The notes under the pieces: generated by a model
The model's database searches: none
What the model saw: only the letters and a program-made list of their open reading frames with translations
Told to the model about the DNA's origin: nothing
NCBI GenBank assembly: GCA_025618425.1
Contig: CM046847.1
Span: 2,749,759-2,813,758, forward strand
DNA: 64,000 nt
Reading direction: 5' to 3'
Source of the DNA: Heliocidaris tuberculata
Lineage: Eukaryota; Echinodermata; Echinoidea; Camarodonta; Echinometridae
Part shown: positions 36,530-48,457 of the stretch, piece by piece
Layout of the letters: each line of letters begins with the position of its first letter
Position numbering within the stretch: position 1 is the first letter of the stretch
Program-made: the position numbers and the translations under genes

Positions 36530-36672
36530 CTCTCCGTTTGGCTAGCCCCATCGCTGGACTTCTGTGAATGGTTGTCTGGAGAGTGGGTGGGTGTGGCGTT
36601 TTCCTCCCTCTCCTCCTGGACTTTCTTCAGCTTCAGACACAGCTCCTCGACAAGGCCCTCAATTCCACAGTC
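36530..36672 (-). CDS. KIAA0232: KIAA0232-like coding exon 2
   Basis: This 143-nt exon is preceded by TGCATAG and followed by the donor GTAAGG. It encodes residues 128-174 and the first two bases of codon 175. The translation begins DCGIEGLVEELCLKLKKVQ and continues as a charged helix, then a Ser/Asn-rich linker ending SQTE. The block GIE-LVEELC-KLK is the second diagnostic KIAA0232 match. Entry is phase 0 from exon 1, and the AG left at its end is completed by G at the start of exon 3 to give Arg. It is too short and too open in other frames to be found by ORF length, so it was found by looking for the missing family block. It is flanked by a 15.8-kb intron upstream and a 2.5-kb intron downstream. 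Confidence 0.9.
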
Positions 36673-37845
36673 CTATGCAAGGGGAAAGAAGAAAATTGTA
36701 TATATGAGGGATTACTTGAAAACCAAGCTGGACATGGCTATTATGTTTTTGGGACATCCTAGTTGACTGATCGACATTCACAAGATCGATTGCCACTAGT
36801 TGACAGTGACTATTTTTGGAAGGGTTACAGTATTTCACAGTTACATGGACAATTCATCTAAATGTACATGTAGGTTTTCCACTGTTATGTGGGGTCAGAC
36901 AAAATACAACAGGAAAGAAGGGAATTAGTGGCAGGCGAAACAGAGGAAAAGTATGTGAATGAGACAATGCCAGTACCATGAATACTTTGGGAAATTAGTT
37001 GCTACCAAAAATAAAGAGAGAGAGAGAAAGAAAAAAAACGTGAGTGAAACGTTGCCGGTAGTACGCATGCAGGAAGGTGTGATTACCTAGTGATTATCTG
37101 ACTATTTCACAACCCCTGTGGCAACGCAGAAATGTATCTGTATCTGGGTTGCTGTTTTTTAAATTTTTATCCAGTCTCAAATAAAGAAGGGGGAACAAAA
37201 CAAAGCAGAGGGAAAAGAGAGATAATAGCAAATGCAGTTGAAGCAAAAAATTCCCCAAAACAGAAAAAAGGAAATGGAGGAGATTATCAAATTAAAATGC
37301 ATAAGGTTAAAAACAGAAGATATCACAGAAGCAATGTACATTGCATTGATGCTGCTGCTGCATACTTGAACACTGTACATGAATGATGCCGGAAAAGTAT
37401 TCAAAATTAATTTTGTCCATTAAAGTCTATGAAGAAAACTTCTCAGATAACCTGGCAATTAACAACATATACATGTAGGCCTATATCATTCATCCAAGTT
37501 TTGGGGTCATCAAACTCAATATCTTGTCTTGAAAAGTTACCATTTACTGGTCTACTTCATGATGCCTACATGTATTCTTGACCCAGCACCTTTACATGTA
37601 CATGTAGGCCTACAGACATAAAAGCTACAATGCATCATGTACAAATGTACATGTAGCACCTATTTACATACATACAGACCTGTACACAAATATATGTGGG
37701 TATAATTACCTGCTCTATAGGACGGGGGGGGGGGGGGGGATGTCATGTGTCCAAATTAAGCTGTTGCTGTTTAATTTTACCCCCAAAATGCATAAAGTAT
37801 CACTAAATTTTGTGAATACTGGAATACTTACCACTTAAAATATTG

Positions 37846-38172
37846 TTAAAGGGGGTACCCAATGCTGAAACAATGTTAGTTCATTTAAAAGATCATGATT
37901 TTATTAGCAGAAAATCAGCTGCCTTACACCTTGCGCGCATTTTGCTATAATTGCGCGACAAGGTAACCACTTTGACGTCATTGTGGTTACCTACATGTAG
38001 CTGAAATTGGGACACAGCTGAGGGGCAAAAATATCCTGAAATCTTACCATATTTCGGGGATTTTCTGGCAACACGAATTAAAAAAAAAATTTAAGGCAGA
38101 TGATTTTCTTCTAATAAAATCATGATCTTTTAAATGAACTAACATTGTTTCAGCATTGGGTACCCCCTTTAA
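37846..38172. mobile_element. TTAA-flanked MITE, 327 bp
   Basis: TTAA at both borders, then AAGGGGGTACCCAATGCTGA and its perfect mirror. The arms extend about 75 bp through AAAAGATCATGATTTTATTA. The interior is GC-richer and unsymmetrical. A good example of the TTAA class recurring in this window. Confidence 0.9.
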
Positions 38173-40286
38173 CATACCTTTAGATATTTCCATGAAATAT
38201 TGAAGGAAAAGGGGTTTGATTTTCGCTTTGAAAGTTGTCTGTCTGGACAGGTAACCAACCTGTCCGAACACACCACGTGTGGGTATACATGTACACTGAA
38301 CTTGCCAGCATATAACATAAGGCCAACATGAAGATGGGTAATTTTCTCTGACTTTAATCTCTGTGCTCCATACAGAGAAAGAGATTTAAGACAAGTACTT
38401 TGTTTACTTTTAAAGACAGACCCATGTAAATGTGTACATGTAAATGTATTACAAAGTTTTACAATCATGTATCTAAAATATATTTGCAAAAGTATTGTCC
38501 TGCTCAAGAGTGGCCTACATGTACATGTACATATACACCTGTGTACATGTACATGTATGCAGATGTAGCATAAATGTATCTCTCTTGTATGTAAGTATTT
38601 CCCAAAATAGAGGGACATATACACAAGAGCTATTATATTTCAAATAATAAAACTCCTGCAAAAAAAATAAAAAAAATAAAAAAAAATAAAAAAAATAAAA
38701 GAACAAACATAAGTAATCAAACAAAAATAATAAAAATAGCCATACAGGAATTCTCAAAATGTAGCATACATTCCTGTAAAAAAAAAAAAAAAATACAATA
38801 AAATCTCACATTTTTCTTTTTAATCTTTTTTTTTTTTTTTTTTTTTACAAAAAAGGTACATTGTACAAATGTCAGGTACAATTTCCATGTGGAGCTACAT
38901 CTAGGCCCAACACGTATAGGCTTCTACAATGTACATGATGTACAATGTAGACCCAACATTGCAGGCCTACATGACTGTAGTTTGGAAGTGGAACTTGTGG
39001 AAATAGAGAGGATGTTCCACGTGTACTTCATGAGTCATTGGCCATGGACAATGCATGTCTATACATGTAGCCTACTTTCAACAGTATTCATTCATTCCTC
39101 TAAAAAAAAAACTTATGAGGATCCCGCAATAAGGCCTCAACTTCAAAATAGTGCCAAACAACTGCCAAGTTCAAAATGAATGACATTACCTGCATTTCAA
39201 TTCAGCACTGGTAAAGAAATATAAAAAATAATAATTAAAATAAATCAGTGATTCAGGTATATTTATTTGCTTAATTAATTTCATTTAAATTGCTGTTTTG
39301 AATCTGGTAAATCAAAAAGAAATGCAAGCCCTGAGCTCAGTCATAATGCAGATCTTTATTATGACAAGATTACTAAAGGTACTAAAAGTTTGTTATATTG
39401 CAAGCACTTACATGTAAAGTGTACATTCACAATATACCCAATGTCTACATTGTACAATTATTTGTACAAGTGAACAAGAATGTTCAAAAGTACGTAAGTC
39501 CTTGCTGTGAGACTACATGTATCATGATACATCTCAGGTCAAACATGAGTCAGCATTTTCCCTTGGTTACGACAACGTCTACATGTTCTCTCTAGTTAAC
39601 AAACCAGTAGCCTAACTAATCATAGGCCCAAGGAAAGAACTACAGTCCATAAAGCAAGTGATAAATAATATATGTGTCCATGTATTGTACATGATGAAAG
39701 TGAATAAAAAGAAAACTAAAGCTTTCTAAGAGAGTAAAAATAAAAATGAAGAATAAAAGAATATAAATAAATAAACATAAAACATACAGTTGAAATACGA
39801 CACAAACATCTGATAATAAGTGGAGAACATGCTTACATTTTCTTCCTATTCAGAACTTTACCTACATGTACATGAAATTTACAATGGATTTATGTGTCTG
39901 AACGCTGACTAACGCAACGTCGTAACGAACATCGTATAACAAAACTAGGGTCAGAGCATGGTTCGATAGAACTCAATAACGAATCACCTTTCCGTGTGTG
40001 TCTGAACGTATGGCGACCACAGAATGGTATAACTGGGCAAGGCTTAACGTGAGCGCGCGCAAAAAATGACCTAGCTGCGACCATAACAAAATGCGCAGTG
40101 GAAAACCGCACATCTATACAATGTTTTTTCTAATCGGTTGAGATATATGTGTCTGAATGGTCCGTAGGCTATCCGATGAAAATCTTATATGACGTTTCTT
40201 TATCGAGTTTCGGTATAAACGTTTTGTGTCTGAACAGGGGATTAAGCCTCACTATTACTAGATTATGGATTATCAATTTGGTCTTA

Positions 40287-40833
40287 ATAGACCTGTTCAC
40301 AAAGTCATTCAAATTTATGGATGTTTCTTTCCTGGGGACCTACATGTAGTAACGAGGTATTCCTTTAACCTGTTATTAATGAAGGAACTACAATACTTGG
40401 AATCCAGTTTGCATACATTACTTGTTGCTATGTCTGACAAGCCTATACAAAGCTTTCAGGTTGTCAAGAACAACCTTTGTTTTAAAAGTATGAATAAAAT
40501 TTGAATATATTTGTGAACAGGTTTCTTGGGGACTAACTATACGAAGATACACAAAAAAGAACAACTTTTCACCGAATCATGACCTTGGGCAATAGACCAA
40601 TTCACAAATATTCAAATTTTATGCACACTTTTAAAACAGAGGTTGTTCTTGACAACCTGAAAGCTTGTCAGAGGCTTGTCAGAACATAGCAACAAGTAAT
40701 GCATGCAAACTGGATTCCAAGTATTGTAGTTCCTTCATTAATAACAGGTTAATGAAATACAGTACCTTGTTACTACATGTAGGTCCTCAGGAAAGAAACA
40801 TCCATAAATTTGAATAACTTTGTGAACTGGTCT
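40287..40833. mobile_element. Pair of inverted copies forming a 550-bp palindrome
   Basis: The left arm (40287-40525) starts AGACCTGTTCACAAAGTCAT and ends TTTGTGAACAGGTT. The right arm (about 40590-40833) is its reverse complement at roughly 90 per cent by eye, including AACTACAATACTTGGAATCC. Each arm has its own short inverted ends, so two element copies lie head-to-head about 65 bp apart. A degenerate third copy is near 42800-42960. Confidence 0.85.
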
Positions 40834-42799
40834 AATGTATACTTCAGTGTATTACCTCAATCATTATTCAAAGTAGACATATGTACATGTATATGTAGGG
40901 TGGGGTAATTAGGTGATCTAGATACTGTGTAAACAGAGTGTTAGTAACTGTAAACAGTTACCTATTTTTTGTGTGTGCAGAGTTGCAGATTAAAAGTCAG
41001 TTTGTTTACAAGTTCGCAAAAGAGAAAGCAAGCGCAGTGCTTGTGGGCATGACTAACAGAGAATCGCAGGCCCCTGTAAGAATGTAAACAGTAAACACTA
41101 AGCTCAGTGTATTCAATCTCCTTAGTGACAACTAAGTGACTTTTAAAAGTCATTTATTGTTATAAAGCAGCTTTTTGGAATCTAATACGTATAAATTAAA
41201 AGAGTTTCAGCCCTGTTTTTAAAAGCACTATCAAATAAAGACTGAAAATAGTTTACATGTAGGTCTAATCCAAAGCTCCACAAATCATACTTGTTTACAT
41301 GTACTTAAAAACTATAAATACACACACACACACACAAAAAAAAATGGTAGCACTGTCATACTTGTTATACTGCCTGTAGCTGCTGAATGACAATATCCAA
41401 TTTACACTTCAGCTAAAACTTCAATGTACAATGCCCCCTCCCCCCAAATGATAATAATAAAATAAAGAAATTAAAAAAAAGAAATACCCCAGCCCTACCC
41501 CCAAACAACTGATTTGGCACCTTCTAAGTACACTGACCATGAATGTCTCTGTAATGAAAAACTATCTGTTGTCAATCAATACAAAACAAATGGAAGAGAT
41601 CAAGGTCAGATTGTGTGAATTTCATTGTTAACTTTTATTTCCTGTTACACAATATTTGTTGTGCAAACTCTTTACTGTCACAATGACAATGAAATCTGTC
41701 ACTTACATGTATGCATTCAGCTCAGTATTGTATAGCAAAATGAAAAAGAGCAAATAATGAGAAATGTACATGTAGTGGACATACATGTACATGTATTATT
41801 GTGTGACTGCATAATGTAAATAAACAAACCATCTTTTTAAAAAAATATTACACACTCTTATTAAATAATTTCAAGGTTGGGATTAGTCAAACGAAATTTG
41901 AATATTCCCAATCATACCAAATGATTTAACAACATTGTACTTTTTTTATGTACATAGGACTGTTGCTGTATCATTTGCTAAGAAAGAAAGGGGGATCTGT
42001 GGAACTAAACAATGAATGAAAATGCACGCAAACAGAGAGTAATTCATTTCTCCAGCCGAAAAGAGATCAAAACTATGGGTACAGTGTACATAGATGAATT
42101 TGGAACATTTAGTAGAATACACCTACATGTACAGCCAATCATGCAGATACATATGTACGCCTACATGTAGCGTGAAGTTCTCGTGGAGAGAGAAAAAAAA
42201 TCTAGCAGTCGCATCATGCAAACAGTAGGTTTAAAATTATTCATGAAAATAATTTCAGTAGTCATTAATTCCTGATCCATTTGGGCTTGGCCTACAGTGT
42301 GACAAAAATTCTTATGAATAAATTATGCTTTTAAAATGGGAAAACACAAGCTTTAAAAAAATAACTAACAGGCCTGAACTTGCATGGCCTTTTAACAAGG
42401 AGGAAAAAAAGAAGGAAAGGAGAAAATGGATACGCAAGAATTGAACAAGTACTGTACATGTATCATTAAACTTCCCTTTTGATCACAACTGGAAGTTAAT
42501 GTTACACATGACTCATTGCTGGGTGACCTTTTTACAGTATCAAATGTCTAGAAATTTAATCAAATGAAATCAAGATATACATGTCCTATGAACTCTCACA
42601 AAGAGTGCAACGCTGTGTTGAATTATAAAACGAAAGTGATTAACACTATTAGTATCACGCATTCACGTCATCTACATTACAAATGTATTTAGGCAATTTT
42701 CATGTTGGTTTTTTTTCATGTATCATGCATACATGTACACATCAATGAAGCATTCAATTTCACACAAGTTTGTTGATCCTCAGAGCTTTTTAAAATGAA

Positions 42800-42960
42800 C
42801 TGTTAAAGTAACCTACTGTGTATGGTAGGATAGGTAATTTACCGTGTAAACATTTGTTGTTGTTATGTCAGACAAGACTCAGAAAAGCTTTCAGGGCACA
42901 CTTTAGCAACAACACTTTTCAAGAAACATGAATAAAATTTAAATAGATTTGCATGTTGCA
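42800..42960 (+). mobile_element. Degenerate copy of the 40.3-kb element
   Basis: Shares GTTGTTATGTCAGACAAG, AAAGCTTTCAGG and ATGAATAAAATTTAAATAGA-like blocks with the 40287-40525 arm in the same order, with many substitutions and a partial deletion. Confidence 0.6.
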
Positions 42961-43544
42961 TCACTGTTGTAAACAATGACATCCATGATCCAACACAACA
43001 AATTATTTGAGAAGTTGAGAAAGCCTACATCGTTCGTGTACAATGCAGGCCTACATGTAAATGTGCATGCCTATGTTTATTTGTGTTTGTGTTTGTTTGT
43101 GGAGAACTGTATTTTGTACAGAATGACCATGGGCTAATGTACAGATGCATACACTAATTTTTACTGAATGAAATAAAAACGATGAAAAACCTACCATATC
43201 ACAGTGCGTCGATATCAAAACTCCCCCCAAAAGAAATTCTTACACTCATATAGCCAAGATATCTTTGCAAGTCAAATGTTCGTGTTCAAATCCAGGGAAA
43301 CAATTGTCTGCTATACGTGTATATCCAGTATGATTAGGAGCTCAATCTATTTCTGCAAATGTTGAGAAACAAACTGAAGACAAGGCGTGTAATTGTTATG
43401 ATGCAGGTATCCCATGCAGACGGTCTTGTGATGTAAATACAAGCAAGACGTGTACTGTAAGAACATGATACGCCTTGGAAATGCCAATGGAAGAGCCATG
43501 TGAAGACAGGAAGCATCTGTTTCATGCACATGTAAACATCTGCG

Positions 43545-43796
43545 GCCGGCTCCTCTCACTCCAACGTGCCCTCCCCCGGCAGCCCCTCACCCGGCATGCT
43601 TTCCACAGTATCCCGATCCGCAACCCAAAACAATGTTACGGAGCCATTAACGTCTGGGCTGGCGTCATCACCCACATCATTGCTGCCATCATCATCACCA
43701 GGCCACACCCACCACCCAGCAACAAGACTTATCGCCCCCTTCGCACTTGCCCCATTCTCTATCTACCCTTGGCAGTGCCTCTTTCAAGTAAGCTTT
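43545..43796 (+). other. GC-rich coding-like island (Ser/Pro-rich frame)
   Basis: A GC-rich block of about 250 bp stands out from AT-rich intron 1. In one plus-strand frame it reads NVPSPGSPSPGMLSTVSRSA and on to PFSIYPWQCLFQ, followed by GTAAGC, which would serve as a donor. A stop (TAA at about 43530) lies in frame upstream and no acceptor AG follows it, so a normal internal exon cannot be drawn. It could be a first exon starting at the ATG near 43596, a decayed exon of a nested plus-strand gene, or a transposon fragment. A second overlapping frame of 120 codons is less protein-like. Confidence 0.3.
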
Positions 43797-44352
43797 GTCA
43801 TGCTCTACAAAAACAAGAGACATGGGCTACAGTCTGACCAACAGTATTCAACGTTAGCCTCAAGGTAGCATCTACACGAATTGTTCTTCGTATTACTCTC
43901 AGTTTGAATTAAAACTGCATCACAAGACATGTCACAGCAGTGCTAAATGTCCATGGATAAACGCGGCCACACATACCCCTACATTTTGTAAATGTACCCC
44001 ACTATATCTGCAGAAATCTGAAAATGCTACATTAGACAATGTTTATATTAGACCATTAATGGCCACAGATTCTGGAAGGATGTATCGTTCAGTCCTAAAG
44101 TTGAAACAATTAAAGCCTCTCCCCTCTTCACCATCAATCATCTGCATTCGATCATCAGTCCCTTAAGACTTTCTTTCTCATCTAATGGTCTCTGATTCAT
44201 TGCCTTAGCCAAGTGCTCAATTCAGGGTGCATCTTGTAATACCATTTATCAATATCGCTCAAAATTAAACTTCTTAATAAAACTCATCTCTGAAATTGTA
44301 CCTTGTGTAAATCTGAAAGGTACCCCCAATATTTTTTTTTTTTTACTACACA

Positions 44353-44541
44353 GCAGTGCGGAAGGTGTACGATGCTGTGTCTATTGCATTCCAGGAATAC
44401 CTCCACACTTGTCTGGCATTTACAAAAGGCATGCAGGCAATGCCTAGTTTATGGAAACAGACCCTTCCCACACTACACGCTGAGGAATACCCACAACCTG
44501 AGTTGGAGTTGACCGAGCTTTCATTCCGACTCTGTTATTAA
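44353..44541 (+). other. Possible terminal exon on the plus strand
   Basis: A long T run then ACTACACAG makes a very good acceptor. It is followed by an open frame VRKVYDAVSIAFQEYLHTCL through PQPELELTELSFRLCY and a stop at 44539-44541. The translation is amphipathic and unlike the surrounding AT-driven frames, but I recognise no family. A phase-0 donor at 43796 would put it in a different frame, which is also open for 50 codons. Evidence for a real antisense gene inside intron 1 is limited. Confidence 0.3.
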
Positions 44542-45674
44542 TGGTCAATGGATGTGTATAATCTTAATCAAAATGTGAAAAAGAGTAACCTTGTTTACAT
44601 ATAGCTTGCTGATGCTGATCAATATCATGCCCTTTCTACAAATGTGTAGGCTGATCTCTTTTTGAGAGAGAGGTCAATGTACACTGACAAACTGACTAGT
44701 AATTCTAGCACACTTGAATAAATGTGACTTGGTGAGATGTTGTTCAAGCCGTGAGGTAGAAATGTCTGTCTTACAGAATACACGACACACGCATAAATTG
44801 TGGGCTCCCAGGCAGACTCACGCTCAGACTCAACACACAATCTGTACGTGCTGAAATACATAAGGGAGCTGAGCTTACATGGTGCTGCCTATATTTGGTG
44901 TAATTAGGTTGACAGGCATAACATGCATCTAGGGGGGAAGGAGACGAAACTTGATAACATGATGTGACCTAAGTTTAACATTCAAAATTGGATAAGTACC
45001 GTTGACATCTTTAATTAGGATATCGTTCCAATTCGCTGTGTTTTGTAACAATCAGGCCTACATGAGTAATACATGTAGCTATATTGTACATGCATATTCA
45101 ACTGCAACATACATGTACACAAACGTAAACATTGCAACTTTGGGATTTGTTGCAGTCATCATCATATTTGCCCTTTCTGTAAAAACTGATATTTCAATGA
45201 ATATTTAAGTGTGTAAGCATGGATAGCATAGAGATAGCTACATGTACATGTATGTTAAGCCTACATTTATAAAGTCAATGTTAGTTTACATGATCACCTT
45301 TCTGGCAAGACTATACTTTCTATTTGAATAATAATTCCTTGCACCATTACGATAAAAGATTACAAAACAAGAAATTAAAAAAAAAATTAAATGCATTACA
45401 TGCATTTGTATGTATTTTCTATATCACATGTTCTTCAGTAAAGCTACATGGACATGTATATCTTTTAGTGATGATAGAAATCTTCCAAATACATAAGAGC
45501 AAATCAAATGTAAACATTTTGAAAATAATTTATGGGTAGTACTATTTAGGTGGCACTCTTGAGTGAAATGTTACATTGTAGCCACAGTGCAGTGCATGTT
45601 AGAACTTTACAAGTAAAATGAAAAATAAAATTTAAAGGGACACTTCAAAACAAAAGCGGACATTGCTACATGAC

Positions 45675-45845
45675 CTGGGGCCCGTTGCACAAAGAGTTGT
45701 GTTTAAAAGCAACTCTAAAATCAAAGGCAATTCCTGAATGCGCACTTCTGATTGGCTGAAAATAAAGTTGCGTTTGATTTTCCTGAGTTGCGTTTGATTT
45801 TCCTGAGTTGCGTTCAAACACAAGTTTTATGCAACCGGCCCCCAG
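45675..45845. mobile_element. MITE with CTGGGGCCCGTTGCA-type ends, 171 bp
   Basis: The left end CTGGGGCCCGTTGCACAAAG and the right end GCAACCGGCCCCCAG are imperfect mirrors, and the inner arms AGAGTTGTGTTTAAAAGCAA and CGTTCAAACACAAG also pair. A short internal duplication of GAGTTGCGTTTGATTTTCCT occurs twice. Elements with these termini are common in marine invertebrates. Confidence 0.8.
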
Positions 45846-46794
45846 ACCCAATTACACATGAGGTTGTAAACCTCTTGGAAAACAAAAAACAAACTCGCAG
45901 CAGCAAATTTTCAAGAAATGAGTCGTATACATTCTTATTAATAAATTTCATTTGTCATATCTTTTTAAAATGCCAAAATTCACATCACATACATGTTGTT
46001 TACATGTACAAGTATTTTTAAAATCACTGATACATGAAAATATCCTTTCTTTTCATATTAAAAAAAATGAAATTACTCTTTCGTTTTGTTTTTTACCAAT
46101 ATTGCAGAAACAGATACCAGTAGGCCAACTACATTTAAGTAAATGAGTTGCATTTGTTCAAATTTGATAAAGAAATATTTTATCAAAAATTCTTCAAAAT
46201 GAAATTCGCAACTCTAAGATATGTACAGTGTACACATCCTAAAATGCAATATTGCAGCCAACTGAAAAAGGAAATGTTTGTGATTACGAAATTCATCAAG
46301 GGATTTCCATTGCTAAATTACCTGTCATATAAAACTGAACTCCCCCTTTTCCTAGCTTCAATTTTAAAAAAAAGTGAGAGATTTCCCTGAAAGAAATTTT
46401 CAAATACTTTTTCAGACAACTTTTATTCAGCTTTCCATGGGACATGTGTATTAAAACATACATTTGATGTGTACTGTTGATTTGTGAATGTAGATCACTC
46501 TCAGTCAGCCTTTATGAATGGGTCCATGGCACAAATACAATGCAGTTTTGATATTATACTCTCTAGCCATTTCCCAACAGCAATCATTTGAAATAAAATG
46601 CTAGCCCATCTGATCCCACATCAATCCTATTTAACTTGCAACTAATAGCCAGGTCAGTTCTAAATATAGCCACATACATGACGGTTGCAGAAATCATATC
46701 AAAGTATACATGTACATATTCTTCAAATCAGTAATAATTTTGAAAATATAATGTCTTCCTTTTTTGCTGTTGTTGTTTTGTTTTGTGTACATGT

Positions 46795-46925
46795 GGAGAA
46801 GGAATGGAGTGGAGGGAGGAAGAGAGGAAGGATTGCGAAGGGGTGAAAGAAGGGGAGGAATGGAGGGAGGAGGGAAGGAGGAGGGAGGAAAGGAAGGAGG
46901 GAGGGAGGTAGAGAGAAGAGAATTA
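46795..46925 (+). repeat. Polypurine GGA-rich tract
   Basis: About 130 bases of nearly pure A/G (GGAGGGAGGAAGAGAGGAAG and variants). Mirror-like polypurine of this length can form triplex DNA. Antisense Pro/Ser-rich frames are by-products. Confidence 0.9.
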
Positions 46926-47164
46926 GGATGAGGAAGAGGCATACATCAAATCAAAGCCATTCTCAAATATATGAAAATTAAAACTAAGTGAATGTAAATG
47001 TTCTGAAAATACCCATAAAGTTGAAAGTATGAAATCAAATAAAAACAACAGGTACTGAATTGTAAATTGCATGTTTAGTAAAGAGAAAACTCTCCCACAA
47101 CATGTATCCAACCATAATCACAGACTATGAAGAGCACCATGTATGGTTTTATTTCATTTTATAT

Positions 47165-47431
47165 ATGGGTATTTCCATTTATAAATAAGGGTGCCAGTTT
47201 GTGACATTCTCGGTTTCCCGCTTACATAAGAAACACACAGGTTTTTGTGGCTCTAAGTGTGAGATATGCCAATCGTGGAGTAAGACTGCAAAGCGATTCA
47301 GAGCATAACATATTGCATCTTCATTGTTAGAATCTTACACCACTATTTGTCTCTACCCAGAGCCACAAAAAAACCAGTATTCCTTATCTAAGCGGGACAC
47401 CAAGAATGTCACAAATTTATGGAAATACCCA
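47165..47431. mobile_element. Foldback MITE, about 267 bp
   Basis: The left end TGGGTATTTCCATTTATAAA mirrors the right end TTTATGGAAATACCCA. Inner blocks TTTTTGTGGCTCT and AGAGCCACAAAAA and ATTCTCGGT/ACCAAGAAT-like pairs follow. Non-coding. Confidence 0.8.
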
Positions 47432-47574
47432 TCTTCATTTAATCAGGTAAAAACTCACTTACATGTAAGCCTGACAGCTGTTCTTACTGTACATGTATGT
47501 AAGTCTATGAGTCATAGTGGCAAAATCAAATCAAATGTTGTACACACAGGCCATGTAGAATAAGGATGAACTCC

Positions 47575-47850
47575 ATGGCCAGTATCCTGAACTAAGGTTT
47601 AACTTAAACTGTCAGCTAACGGTCTAAGTGTGGTTTAAACTTTAAACCACTTTGAGGCTAAACCTGCCCTTGAAACCAGAGTTTTAGAAAATCACAATGT
47701 GAACTCCAGCTTAACTTTAACTCCAGTCTAGTGTAGTGAGGTTTAACTTTGTACAGACTAGACTTGTGGTTAAGTCAGTTTTCATTAAACTCAAGTTTAA
47801 CTTTATAGACTAGAGTTTCAGTTAAACTGGAGTTCAGAATAAGGGCCCAT
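47575..47850. mobile_element. Degenerate MITE with GGTTTAACT-rich interior
   Basis: ATGGCCAGTATCCTGAACTA at the left is mirrored by GAGTTCAGAATAAGGGCCCAT at the right. The interior is full of TTTAAC/GTTAAA and ACTCCAG/CTGGAGT words in both orientations, giving a complex foldback. Confidence 0.65.
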
Positions 47851-48457
47851 GAAAATTGATTTCATAGAAATAGTACCCTCTATACCCCTATGAATAATTT
47901 AGCCTTTCTTTCAGACACAGACAGGCTAAATTATTCACAAGGGGGTAAAGAAAGAGTGGGCATTCTCTGCTCTATATACATTACTATACACTGCTCAAGC
48001 ATAGGGGGTCAAGCAAGATTACACAGGAGTCAGGACTAGGGTCAATTTTGCTCTGTAGACCTCCAAGAGCATTGAATTTCCTACATGTATAGATTGGATC
48101 TTGTATGGAAACAAGTTTCTCTGAAATTATTATTATTATTACTATTTTTTATTTATTTATTTATTTTTTTTTTTTTTTTTTTTGGGGGGGGGGGGGGGGA
48201 GGGGGATTATGTATAGAGTGGGTAGACAAACTATCCAAGATATGGTATGCCAGTCAGGGTTCAATACAATACTACAGTGTACATGTAACAAGTCACCGGT
48301 ATACAAAATCCCCCCAAATTTTATTGAGGACCCCTAAAATGTTAAAATGTAAAAAGGGGCCTGGAGTATAACCATGAAAAAGCAGTGCTATGTGGAGCAC
48401 TGTGGTACATGTATGGGTTGATGGGACCAGAAAATCCAGCAACATAATACACATACA

